A stretch of 64,000 bases of DNA, taken from contig NZ_MQTZ01000005.1 in the NCBI RefSeq assembly GCF_001939115.1, forward strand, positions 1 through 64,000, written 5' to 3'. Every line of letters starts with the position of its first letter. Positions within the stretch are counted from its first letter, which is position 1. The translations under genes were made by a program, and so were the position numbers. The DNA comes from Leptolyngbya sp. 'hensonii'. Its GTDB lineage: Bacteria; Cyanobacteriota; Cyanobacteriia; GCF-001939115. The notes beneath the pieces were generated by a model. It saw nothing but the letters and a program-made list of their open reading frames with translations, made no database searches and had not been told where the DNA came from. Of this stretch, positions 36,100 through 43,628 are shown piece after piece.

Positions 36100-36345
36100 T
36101 TAGCCTGCCTGTAAACACTGTTTGAGCCAATCCACTAACTCTCGCCGATCGGCCATGATCTGTTGCACCACGCTTCGAAGCTGGATGGCCCCCGTAACAT
36201 GGGTAATTTCTACCCACAGGTGACCGTCCTGGGAGACCTCACAGGGGATGGCCAGTTCCTGCAGGCGTTGAAAGACCTGCCAGCGATCGCTACGGGGAAT
36301 GGTAACCCTCTGCCGATTCAGGGTATTGGGAAGAGAATAGCTCAT
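36100..36345 (-). CDS. Small protein of unknown function upstream of ferredoxin-domain gene
   Basis: An 81-residue soluble protein with an alpha/beta pattern (VFQRLQELAIPCEVSQDGHLWVEIT), no family recognised. Its stop is 3 bp before the ferredoxin-domain gene start, indicating translational coupling and probably a joint function. Confidence 0.6.
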   Translation of the reverse strand: MSYSLPNTLNRQRVTIPRSDRWQVFQRLQELAIPCEVSQDGHLWVEITHVTGAIQLRSVVQQIMADRRELVDWLKQCLQAG

Positions 36346-36662
36346 AAATCATTAACTCAGATGCAATTGATTCTTAGTTGATAGACAAGCCAGATCGATT
36401 AAAGAATGAAGGCACCTGGAATAAATCTGTGCTAAGGCTTTATGGGCCTGATTTTTCAGGTATTGTCTGATCTTTGATCAATCTGTGAGAGCAGCAGGTT
36501 ACTTGACACAGCTAAACCTTAAAGCCTCTTATTGAGAATAATATGCAATTAATTGAAAAAAAGCAAGATAAATTGCAGTCTATTGTGAATAGTTTTCATT
36601 AAGCATTGGATGGGAGTCAGCGAAATGCTTGCAGTGAAAGAGTTTCGTCTTTTGTCTGGGTT
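36346..36662. other. A+T-rich intergenic region
   Basis: No gene seen. It holds the promoter for the minus-strand pair 36345-35506. On the plus strand TTGACA at 36503-36508 and the A/T-rich segment TTGAGAATAATATGCAAT near 36532-36549 resemble a promoter and a weak Fur-like box, but there is no plus-strand gene until 37346. A small RNA is possible but unsupported. Confidence 0.3.
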
Positions 36663-37172
36663 TTAATGATCGATTTCGAGATTCAAGACGTAGGATCCAA
36701 GTTGAACTTTGTCTGACCAGAGTTCATACTCCACCCGCAGGTGTTGGGGCAGATCCTCCCCCTGCAGCCAGAGGCTGCGCGTAAAATTTCGGAGTCGTAA
36801 ATGGCTGATTGCTGCTGGAAATTCACTCTGTAGCCAGTAGCGACTCAATCCATACACTCCTTGCTCCCAAAAATGGCGGTAACTGTACTTGCCATTTCCC
36901 TGCATCGTCATGATCACCCGATAGGGAGAAATTTCTAGCCACAGGAGCCGAGGCGTCTGGGTAGTCTGCAGGGATGCAGGACTGTCACTCTGCGAATTTC
37001 CTGCCAGTTCTGCTTGCAGGGGCGCATCCAACACTCTGGGTTCGGTCAGAAGGAGATGAAAGCGCTGCGAATCTTTTTGGTAAAGTGTGGCGGCTGTTTC
37101 AATCACAGACCAAACGGGTAAGTCTGTAGAGACCAGAGAAAGACAAACGGACCTGCGGTGATGCGTCAGCAT
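36663..37172 (-). CDS. Hypothetical soluble protein
   Basis: A protein of 169 residues, beta-rich in the C-terminal half (LLWLEISPYRVIMTMQGNGKY; LRVEYELWSDKVQLGSYVLNLEIDH). It has no signal peptide, membrane span or recognisable motif. The pattern is reminiscent of cyanobacterial lipocalin-like hypotheticals, but this is only an impression. It is monocistronic and divergent from aroA over 173 bp. Confidence 0.6.
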   Translation of the reverse strand: MLTHHRRSVCLSLVSTDLPVWSVIETAATLYQKDSQRFHLLLTEPRVLDAPLQAELAGNSQSDSPASLQTTQTPRLLWLEISPYRVIMTMQGNGKYSYRHFWEQGVYGLSRYWLQSEFPAAISHLRLRNFTRSLWLQGEDLPQHLRVEYELWSDKVQLGSYVLNLEIDH

Positions 37173-37267
37173 GACAGTGAGGAGAGAATGGGGAAGAATT
37201 ATCCTCTTTTTAAAGTCCGAAGCATTTCCTTGGAAGACACTTCGCGCAAAACAATCAAAAACTGAAG

Positions 37268-37288
37268 TTCAAAATTCAAAATTCAAAC
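37268..37288. repeat. Three tandem heptamers TTCAAAA
   Basis: TTCAAAA TTCAAAA TTCAAAC, a short tandem heptamer of the kind common in cyanobacterial intergenic DNA. It lies in the aroA promoter region. Confidence 0.6.
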
Positions 37289-37345
37289 TTTGATAACTCG
37301 TAAAGCGGTAGGATCACTAGCGCAGTCTTAGCTCAGTCTATCTCA

Positions 37346-38695
37346 ATGTCCGGTCCGATCGTATCGTTACAAACCACGGAAAATCACCAGCATCTCACTA
37401 TTCGGCGTCCTACCCAGGGAATGACTCTGCGGGGACGCATCCAGGTTCCTGGAGACAAGTCTATTTCCCACCGAGCCTTGATGCTGGGAGCTCTGGCGAC
37501 GGGGGAAACTCAAATTCAGGGCTTGCTCTTAGGAGAAGATCCCCGCAGCACAGCCAATTGCTTTCGTGCTCTGGGGGCTGAGATTTCGGAACTGAATACT
37601 CAATCCGTAATTGTACGGGGGATTGGTCTGGGGCAACTGCAGGAACCGGTGGATGTTCTAAATGCGGGCAACTCTGGCACCACCCTGCGGTTGATGTTGG
37701 GTATTCTGGCTTCCCACAATGGACGGTTCTTCACTGTCACCGGGGATAGTTCCCTGCGATCGCGGCCCATGTCTCGGGTCGTCAAACCCCTGGAACAGAT
37801 GGGAGCTTTGATCTGGGGTCGGCAGGGAGGAGCCCTGGCCCCACTGGCAGTGCAGGGGCAGCAACTCCAGCCCATGCACTACCCCTCACCGATCGCCTCG
37901 GCCCAGGTGAAATCCTGTATTCTGCTGGCTGGGTTAATGACAGACGGCCAGACCACCGTTACCGAACCCGCGCTTTCCCGCGATCACAGTGAACGGATGC
38001 TGCGGGCTTTTGGTGCGGATGTCAGGGTTGATCCAGAAACCTGCAGCGTTACGGTGACGGGACCAGCCCAATTGCAGGGGCAGACCGTGATCGTGCCGGG
38101 GGATATCAGTTCGGCGGCCTTCTGGTTAGTGGCTGGGGCGATCGTGCCCGGTTCAGATCTGGTGGTGGAAAATGTTGGGGTGAATCCCACCCGGACGGGG
38201 GTGCTGGAAGTGTTGGAGCAGATGGGGGCTGATATTACCCAGGAGAACCCCCGGATTGTGGCCGGAGAACCTGTGGCGGATCTGCGGGTGCGTCATAGGT
38301 CTTTGCAGAGCTGCACGATCGCTGGGGATATCATTCCCCGGCTGATAGACGAGATTCCAATTTTGGCAGTGGCTGCTGCCTTTGCCCAGGGGACTACGGT
38401 GATCCGGGATGCGGCAGAGTTGCGGGTGAAGGAAAGCGATCGGATTGCGGTCATGTGTACCCAACTGAACCGGATGGGAGCGCAGGTGAGTGAGCTGGCA
38501 GATGGACTGGAAATTGTGGGTGGGGCAACCCTCAAAGGTGCAGAGGTAGACAGCCATGCTGACCATCGGATTACCATGAGTCTGGCGATCGCGGCCCTCA
38601 ATGCCTCCGGGACTACGCTCATTCATGGGGCTGAGGCAGCAGCTATTTCTTACCCAGGGTTTGTCACAACTTTACAGCAAGTTACTGAATCGTAA
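37346..38695 (+). CDS. aroA: 3-phosphoshikimate 1-carboxyvinyltransferase (EPSP synthase)
   Basis: Sixth step of the shikimate pathway: shikimate-3-phosphate plus PEP to EPSP. Motifs: [18 protein letters not shown] (PEP/S3P site), [39 protein letters not shown], and [11 protein letters not shown]. The pattern ([17 protein letters not shown]) suggests EPSPS class II-like features, which often lower glyphosate sensitivity; this is inference. The start ATG 37346 follows a short A/T-rich leader; a second in-frame ATG (MTLRGRI) at 37421 is possible but leaves the typical N-terminal extension out. Confidence 0.95.
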   Translation: MSGPIVSLQTTENHQHLTIRRPTQGMTLRGRIQVPGDKSISHRALMLGALATGETQIQGLLLGEDPRSTANCFRALGAEISELNTQSVIVRGIGLGQLQEPVDVLNAGNSGTTLRLMLGILASHNGRFFTVTGDSSLRSRPMSRVVKPLEQMGALIWGRQGGALAPLAVQGQQLQPMHYPSPIASAQVKSCILLAGLMTDGQTTVTEPALSRDHSERMLRAFGADVRVDPETCSVTVTGPAQLQGQTVIVPGDISSAAFWLVAGAIVPGSDLVVENVGVNPTRTGVLEVLEQMGADITQENPRIVAGEPVADLRVRHRSLQSCTIAGDIIPRLIDEIPILAVAAAFAQGTTVIRDAAELRVKESDRIAVMCTQLNRMGAQVSELADGLEIVGGATLKGAEVDSHADHRITMSLAIAALNASGTTLIHGAEAAAISYPGFVTTLQQVTES

Positions 38696-38750
38696 ATTGC
38701 TTGAGCATGGGTGACTTCTGATGGAACTGTCGTTGCTCAGGACTGTTATG

Positions 38751-38780
38751 GGTTATTTGGCTGGTTAAGTCCCAATAACC
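38751..38780 (+). terminator. Possible hairpin after aroA
   Basis: GGTTATT (38751-38757) pairs with AATAACC (38774-38780). No T-run follows, so termination is uncertain. A similar inverted repeat (GTTATGGG / CCCATAAC) lies at 46236-46275. Confidence 0.3.
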
Positions 38781-38794
38781 TATGACCGTTTGAA

Positions 38795-38834
38795 GCCCAC
38801 TCTGGCCCCTAAGGCCACCCCTCCCCGGAGGGGA
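38795..38834. repeat. Diverged family C repeat, reverse orientation
   Basis: CCCACTCTGGCCCCTAAGG followed by CCACCCCTCCCCGGAGGGGA corresponds to the reverse complement of the copies at 9509 and 12167, with several substitutions. It shows that family C is dispersed and not tied to the NACHT island. Confidence 0.6.
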
Positions 38835-38933
38835 TCTAATGACCAATGACTAATCTTACGAGAGATCCACAACAAGTTGGGAATACTGGGAGAAGAATAG
38901 ACCCAAGCATTCAAATCTAGCGAGCGACAGAGC

Positions 38934-39356
38934 ATGTGGCGCAAGCTTACGAGCCTTTTTCATAGCCTCAGTAGCTACTCTGACCTGAGTCCCGACTTAG
39001 GTATGCGGCGTAGGATCAACCAAGCCCTGAGGAGCCGACCTTCCCTGGCACCCAGCGAATGGTACGAGTATTTCTGGCGACAACGGGGGGTATCCAGGGA
39101 TGTTGCAGCGCTGATTTACACGCGCATGGAACATTACTCTGGGCTTAATTTTTCCAGGGTGGTTCCGGGCGATCGCCTGGAGGAAGATTTGAAAATTTCC
39201 CTGGTGTCCTGGTTCGACTGGCATTTAAGTCTCTGTGATGACTTCCAGCAGAAGTTTGGGGTGGATTTGAGTGAATGCTTCGACCTGCATGCCCTCAAAA
39301 CTGTGGAGGAGTTAATGCTATTCCTCGATCGGCAACTCTTGCCGATCAACCATTAA
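38934..39356 (+). CDS. Hypothetical protein, DUF1493-like
   Basis: A protein of 140 residues. The middle and end (DRLEEDLKISLVSWFDWHLSLCDDFQQKFGVDLSECFDLHALKTVEELMLFL) resemble the acyl-carrier-like pattern of DUF1493 proteins (DLG..G.D......FEEKFGVD), but the phosphopantetheine Ser is not evident. Role unknown. ATG 38934 is the first start; the ribosome site is weak. It precedes the chaperone operon by about 185 bp and may be independent. Confidence 0.6.
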   Translation: MWRKLTSLFHSLSSYSDLSPDLGMRRRINQALRSRPSLAPSEWYEYFWRQRGVSRDVAALIYTRMEHYSGLNFSRVVPGDRLEEDLKISLVSWFDWHLSLCDDFQQKFGVDLSECFDLHALKTVEELMLFLDRQLLPINH

Positions 39357-39541
39357 GGGGTGGAGGCACCGCTCCAACAAAGGGATTCCCCCTCTATAAC
39401 CCCGTAGACAAAATTCTATGAAAAAAGGCAGGTTTTCCAAGAACTGGGCATAGGATCAGGACATTGACGGTTGAATTGAAGTGATGGTGTCTGGCCCTGA
39501 GGTTGTCTTTCTCTGCTGCAAGTCTTTGCGGAATTTTCCCT

Positions 39542-40411
39542 ATGCAAACCGAAAAGAGTAAGCTTCTGCGTTACCTCCGAAAGTTCTGGCTCTGGTACGT
39601 GCTGGGTTTGGGGTTGCTCGCTTTTGCAGTTCTGGTGATGGCCCAACAGGCCTCACCCCAGGCATCCGCAGATACCCGGTTAATTGTTGTGGCCATCTAT
39701 CTCCTGGCTGTCTGCGCCTGCTTTATCGTTCCCTATACGCAGCAGATGGATCAGGAGGTGCTGGAAGCCTTACCCCGCTCCCTGGAAGATCTGAGAAAGC
39801 TGGGGCGAGAGTACTACAAAAATACCAGCGCCATCCAGGATAACAGCGCTTTGGTCGAGCGGTTACAGGCGACGATCGCCCAGGAAAGTCCAGCCCTACT
39901 AGAAGTTAAACAGGCAATGGACGAGCTTTTAATTCGCCAACGCCAGGAAAATGCCAACCTCAAACGTGAAGTTGAGGATTGGGTCGCATCGGTGATTCAC
40001 TTTTTCCGATTACTGGAACGGGCTCTGATCTATGAACAGGGTCTGGACAGTCGGGCTACCTTGGAAAAGCTCTTACAGGAGTTTGCCCATACCTGTAGCA
40101 CCCGGGGGCTGGAACGGATTCTGCCGGTGGCCAATGATACCCTGGATGCCCGTTTCCACGCGGTGATTGGGGAAGAAGCTGTGTCTGAGCAACCGTCAGG
40201 CCAGATTCTCCGATGTGAGAGCTGGGGATACCGACTGGGCTCAACTGTGATTGAGCGGGCCAAGGTGGTGATTACCCGGTCCGAGGCTGCGATCTCAGAA
40301 CTGGTAGAACTGGACTCAGGGGCGGCTAATCCGGCGTTGGATAGGAGTTCCATGGTATCTCTCATTGAAGTAGACCTGGCAAATCTGAAAGGAAAAGAAG
40401 CCCATGAATGA
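39542..40411 (+). CDS. Membrane-anchored GrpE-like nucleotide exchange factor
   Basis: From ATG 39542: two TM helices (about 17-34 and 48-66), a helical stalk (about 75-145), then a GrpE-type C-terminal domain (about 145-255): FFRLLERALIYEQG in the dimer helix, ARFHAVIGEE (the FDP..HEAV site), SGQILRCESWGYRLGSTVIERAKVVITRSE, matching the GrpE beta-wing. Canonical GrpE is soluble; two N-terminal membrane helices are unusual. The Hsp70 gene starts 8 bp before its stop, so the two are translationally coupled. The first in-frame start (TTG 39503) is rejected for lack of similarity. Likely role: releasing ADP from the adjacent Hsp70 at the membrane. Confidence 0.78.
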   Translation: MQTEKSKLLRYLRKFWLWYVLGLGLLAFAVLVMAQQASPQASADTRLIVVAIYLLAVCACFIVPYTQQMDQEVLEALPRSLEDLRKLGREYYKNTSAIQDNSALVERLQATIAQESPALLEVKQAMDELLIRQRQENANLKREVEDWVASVIHFFRLLERALIYEQGLDSRATLEKLLQEFAHTCSTRGLERILPVANDTLDARFHAVIGEEAVSEQPSGQILRCESWGYRLGSTVIERAKVVITRSEAAISELVELDSGAANPALDRSSMVSLIEVDLANLKGKEAHE

Positions 40412-42149
40412 TTTTGCAGTTGGCATTGATCTGGGTACATCCACATCGGAAATTTGCATCTATAAGAATCACGATGCAGTCCCCCTGCCTGACCCGATTA
40501 CGAAGATGCCGATCGTGCCCTCGATCGTGGCTGTGAACCGCAATGGCGAGCTGCTTGTCGGGGAAGCGGCCCGGGGGCTAGTGGATGTGGCGGGCCAGGG
40601 GATTCGAGAAGTCAAGCGCAAAATGGGCAGCAGCGAAACGGTTTGCCTGTTTAAGCAGGGCTATCGTCCGGAAGAAATCTCAGCCCTGATTTTACGAAAA
40701 CTAAAAGAAAATGCCGAGGAAGCCCTGGGGGCAACAATTCGGGATGTGGTGCTATCCGTGCCAGCCAATTTCCCCGATGCTGCCCGCCAAGCGACGTTGA
40801 ATGCGGGTAAATTGGCTGGCTTGAATATCCTGCGCCTGATCAATGAGCCGACTGCCGCAGCTCTGGCTTTTGGGATCAAAAATATTGAGGCCGAAGAACA
40901 ACTGGTGGTCTTCGACTTTGGGGGAGGCACCCTGGATATTACCGTGCTGGAAATGGTGGCAGGGGTGTTGGATGTGAAGTCCAGCTTTGGCAATCCGCAA
41001 TTGGGGGGAAAGGACTTTGACGAAGCCTTGATGGCCCTGATTCGGGAAAAGTTTACTGCTGAGCACCCAGGTGCAGAAGTTTCGGATATCTCCCTGCGAC
41101 ATCTGAAGGAGGTGGCTGAAACAACCAAGAAAGTCCTCTCGAACCAGCGATCGCACGAAGTCCGCATTCCCTTCTTTGCAGCTCAGGGGGGTAAGCCGGT
41201 GGATCTGGAGGTGGAAATTACCCGGCGGGAATTTGAACAGGCGATCGCCCCATTGCTGGATCAGGCCCGGGACTGTGTGAATCAGGCGCTTAAGGCCAAG
41301 AAACTGCGGCCTGAGGCGATCGATCGGATTCTCCTGGTAGGCGGGACCACCTACATTCCGGCAGTGCGGCAACTGGTGTTTGAGATCTTTGGCAAGGAGC
41401 CCAAAGCGGATGTCAACCCTGACTTGGCGGTGGGCATGGGAGCCGCAATCCAGGCGGCGCTGGCGAAAGGTCTGATCAGCGAGGAATCCGGCGTGATCCT
41501 GACCGATGTTGCTCCCTTTGGTTTGGGAATTGGTGCCCTGACCCTGGTGGGCCGACAACCCATGATGAGTTATGACGCCCTGATTCAGCCCAATACCACC
41601 ATCCCCTATTCCGTGAAGCGGGAGTACAGCCTGCTCCATGCGGAGCAGCGCCAGGTAGAACTTCGCCTGTACCAGGACCATACTGGCAATGCCCGGCTGC
41701 TCTCAGAGGTGGTAGATACCGGCATTGTGGGGGAGATCACAGATATTCCTCCGGCCCCGGATGGTAAGCCCTATCCGGTAGAGGTTGAGTTCTCCTACGA
41801 TATCAACGGCATTGCCAGAGTCAAAGCCTCGATTCGGGCCATTGGTAAGAGTGTGGAAATTGCCTATGGCCAATCCGACAAGCGCATGGATCAGCAGGAG
41901 ATGACCCAGGCTGCAGGACGGATTCGGGATCTGTGGCGGCAGAATGCCAAGGCCAGACAGTACGAAGGGTTGATCGATCGGGCAGAGCGGTTCATGGCAG
42001 CAATTCCTCCAGATGAGCGATATCCCCTCTCTGATGTTGTCCTGGATTTGAAGGCTGCTCTGGCGGCAAATAATGCTGAGCAAATCGAGGCTGTGGGCGA
42101 TCGGTTGGTGGACCTGATGTTTGACCTGGACGATGGCCTGGGAGGATAA
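40404..42149 (+). CDS. Hsp70-family chaperone, HscC-like
   Basis: ATPase domain 1-380: GIDLGTSTSE (8-17), INEPTAAALAFG, VFDFGGGTLDITVLE, GGKDFDEAL and LLVGGTTYIPAVRQ. The substrate domain contains ILTDVAPFGLGIGAL, QPNTTIPYSVKREYS and EFSYDINGIARV. Length 581 aa is shorter than DnaK (about 640); the lid is short and no EEVD-like tail is present. Spacing and motifs (ILTDVAP, FSYDINGI) agree better with HscC-type Hsp70 than with DnaK1-3. It overlaps the membrane GrpE-like gene by 8 bp and precedes the J/TPR gene by 3 bp, so the operon encodes a complete Hsp70 cycle set. Confidence 0.9.
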   Translation: MNDFAVGIDLGTSTSEICIYKNHDAVPLPDPITKMPIVPSIVAVNRNGELLVGEAARGLVDVAGQGIREVKRKMGSSETVCLFKQGYRPEEISALILRKLKENAEEALGATIRDVVLSVPANFPDAARQATLNAGKLAGLNILRLINEPTAAALAFGIKNIEAEEQLVVFDFGGGTLDITVLEMVAGVLDVKSSFGNPQLGGKDFDEALMALIREKFTAEHPGAEVSDISLRHLKEVAETTKKVLSNQRSHEVRIPFFAAQGGKPVDLEVEITRREFEQAIAPLLDQARDCVNQALKAKKLRPEAIDRILLVGGTTYIPAVRQLVFEIFGKEPKADVNPDLAVGMGAAIQAALAKGLISEESGVILTDVAPFGLGIGALTLVGRQPMMSYDALIQPNTTIPYSVKREYSLLHAEQRQVELRLYQDHTGNARLLSEVVDTGIVGEITDIPPAPDGKPYPVEVEFSYDINGIARVKASIRAIGKSVEIAYGQSDKRMDQQEMTQAAGRIRDLWRQNAKARQYEGLIDRAERFMAAIPPDERYPLSDVVLDLKAALAANNAEQIEAVGDRLVDLMFDLDDGLGG

Positions 42150-42152
42150 GCG

Positions 42153-43607
42153 ATGGCTTTCGAGCTGTACCACACGCTGGATATTTCCCCCCAGGCAGCA
42201 CCGGATGAAATCAAAAAGGCTTACTATCGCCTGGTGCGCAAGTATTCCCCGGAGAAAGAACCGGAGCGTTTCAAGCAGATTCGGGAAGCCTATGAAACCC
42301 TGTCTGACCCTAAAGCCAAGCAGAACTATGATGATCTGCAACAGCATGGGGAGGAAATTGATCAGTTCTTGCGCCAGGCAGAAGACCATATCCAGCAGTC
42401 GGAGTGGGAAAAAGCAATTCGCCTGCTAAAACGAGTGCTGGTCCTTCTCCCCGGTTCAGAAGCAGCCCGCAACCGTTTGGGCATCTGTTACATTCACAGC
42501 CAGCAATGGGAACAGGCGATTAAAGTCTATGAAGCCCTGACCCGCCACAGTCCGGAGGTGCCGCTCTACTGGTTTAACTTCGGGGCCATTTATGACCGCT
42601 GGGCGCTGAGCCTGAAAGACAAGGATGAACAGAACGAGCGGCCCCATCTGTATCAACAGGCTCGGGACTACTATCAGAAAGCGATCGCCCTGGAAACGTT
42701 CAATGCGGAGCCCTATCTGGCGATCGCCGAAACCTATCTGGACCAGAGTCAGTACAGCGAGTCGATTACCTGGGCAGAGCGGGCTATGGAGGCCGATGGT
42801 CAGATCGACTACTCTGACTTCGAGGCTCTCATTTTTATTTGTAAAGTTTATCTCTATAGTAATGAGTTAAAGGGGATTGAGACCATTGCCCGGCGGATTC
42901 AATCTCTATTGCCGGACAGTGAAGATGCCCGCAAGTATGCAGCCAATCGGTTTGCGGCTCTGGGTTATGACCTGGCCAAGGCGGGTCTGAACAATGCCAG
43001 TGTGCCATTGCTCCAGGCAGCGATGAGTTTTATTGAATCTGCCAGACGGTTTGATCCGAATGACCAAGGGATTCAAAAACTCCACTGGAATGTGGCCGAA
43101 ATCATCCGCGGGTTTAAACAGTATGAGGTTTTGAAAGAGGATACCCAAATCGTCCATAGCCTGAAACGGCTCTCTGCGCTCTGTATGATGGCGACCCTAG
43201 GCTATGCGGAGGCTACCGAGGTGGACAAGCTCTACGGGGATATTTTTGTCGAGATGCGATATTTCCCAGAAGCAGCCATTCTCAGTTCAGTCCGCCGGAT
43301 CCGCTCCCAATATCCTGCGATTTATCGATTGAATAAAACCCTGTTTGATGAAATTGAGACCGGCATGACTGGTCGCTTGCCCACTCCAGCGCCAGCCAGG
43401 GCTGCACCAACCGGCTCAGCCCAGCGCTCCGCTGGGAGAGGACCCACTCCAAAACCGCCCTCCCTCTCTCAAGGCAAATTACAACGGCTTTGGGCCGGGA
43501 TTGGCCTGATGGGTTTCGGGGTCTTCCTATTTATGATTATGGGGGGATCCTGGTTTGGATTTTTCTGCTTTATTGTGGGTTTTGGCCTGATGCTGGGCAA
43601 CCGCTGA
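42153..43607 (+). CDS. Membrane-anchored J-like/TPR protein with altered HPD motif
   Basis: Residues 1-65 form a J-like domain (ELYHTLDISPQAAPDEIKKAYY...FKQIREAYETLSDPKAKQNYDDL) in which the essential HPD is S32-P33-E34. A TPR array occupies about 70-300 (WEKAIRLLKRVLVLLPGSEAARNRLG and further repeats), then a helical region, a Pro/Ala linker, and two TM helices at about 443-482. With the upstream membrane GrpE and Hsp70 genes this makes a membrane chaperone triad. Altered HPD is also known in J-like partners of HscC, so the protein may still recruit this Hsp70. Confidence 0.85.
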   Translation: MAFELYHTLDISPQAAPDEIKKAYYRLVRKYSPEKEPERFKQIREAYETLSDPKAKQNYDDLQQHGEEIDQFLRQAEDHIQQSEWEKAIRLLKRVLVLLPGSEAARNRLGICYIHSQQWEQAIKVYEALTRHSPEVPLYWFNFGAIYDRWALSLKDKDEQNERPHLYQQARDYYQKAIALETFNAEPYLAIAETYLDQSQYSESITWAERAMEADGQIDYSDFEALIFICKVYLYSNELKGIETIARRIQSLLPDSEDARKYAANRFAALGYDLAKAGLNNASVPLLQAAMSFIESARRFDPNDQGIQKLHWNVAEIIRGFKQYEVLKEDTQIVHSLKRLSALCMMATLGYAEATEVDKLYGDIFVEMRYFPEAAILSSVRRIRSQYPAIYRLNKTLFDEIETGMTGRLPTPAPARAAPTGSAQRSAGRGPTPKPPSLSQGKLQRLWAGIGLMGFGVFLFMIMGGSWFGFFCFIVGFGLMLGNR

Positions 43608-43628
43608 AGTTAGGATGCTCCCAGAGCA

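Noticed and set aside
36530-36552. Fur box upstream of the 81-aa gene
   Set aside because: TTGAGAATAATATGCAAT matches the consensus only by A/T content; too weak to list as a site.
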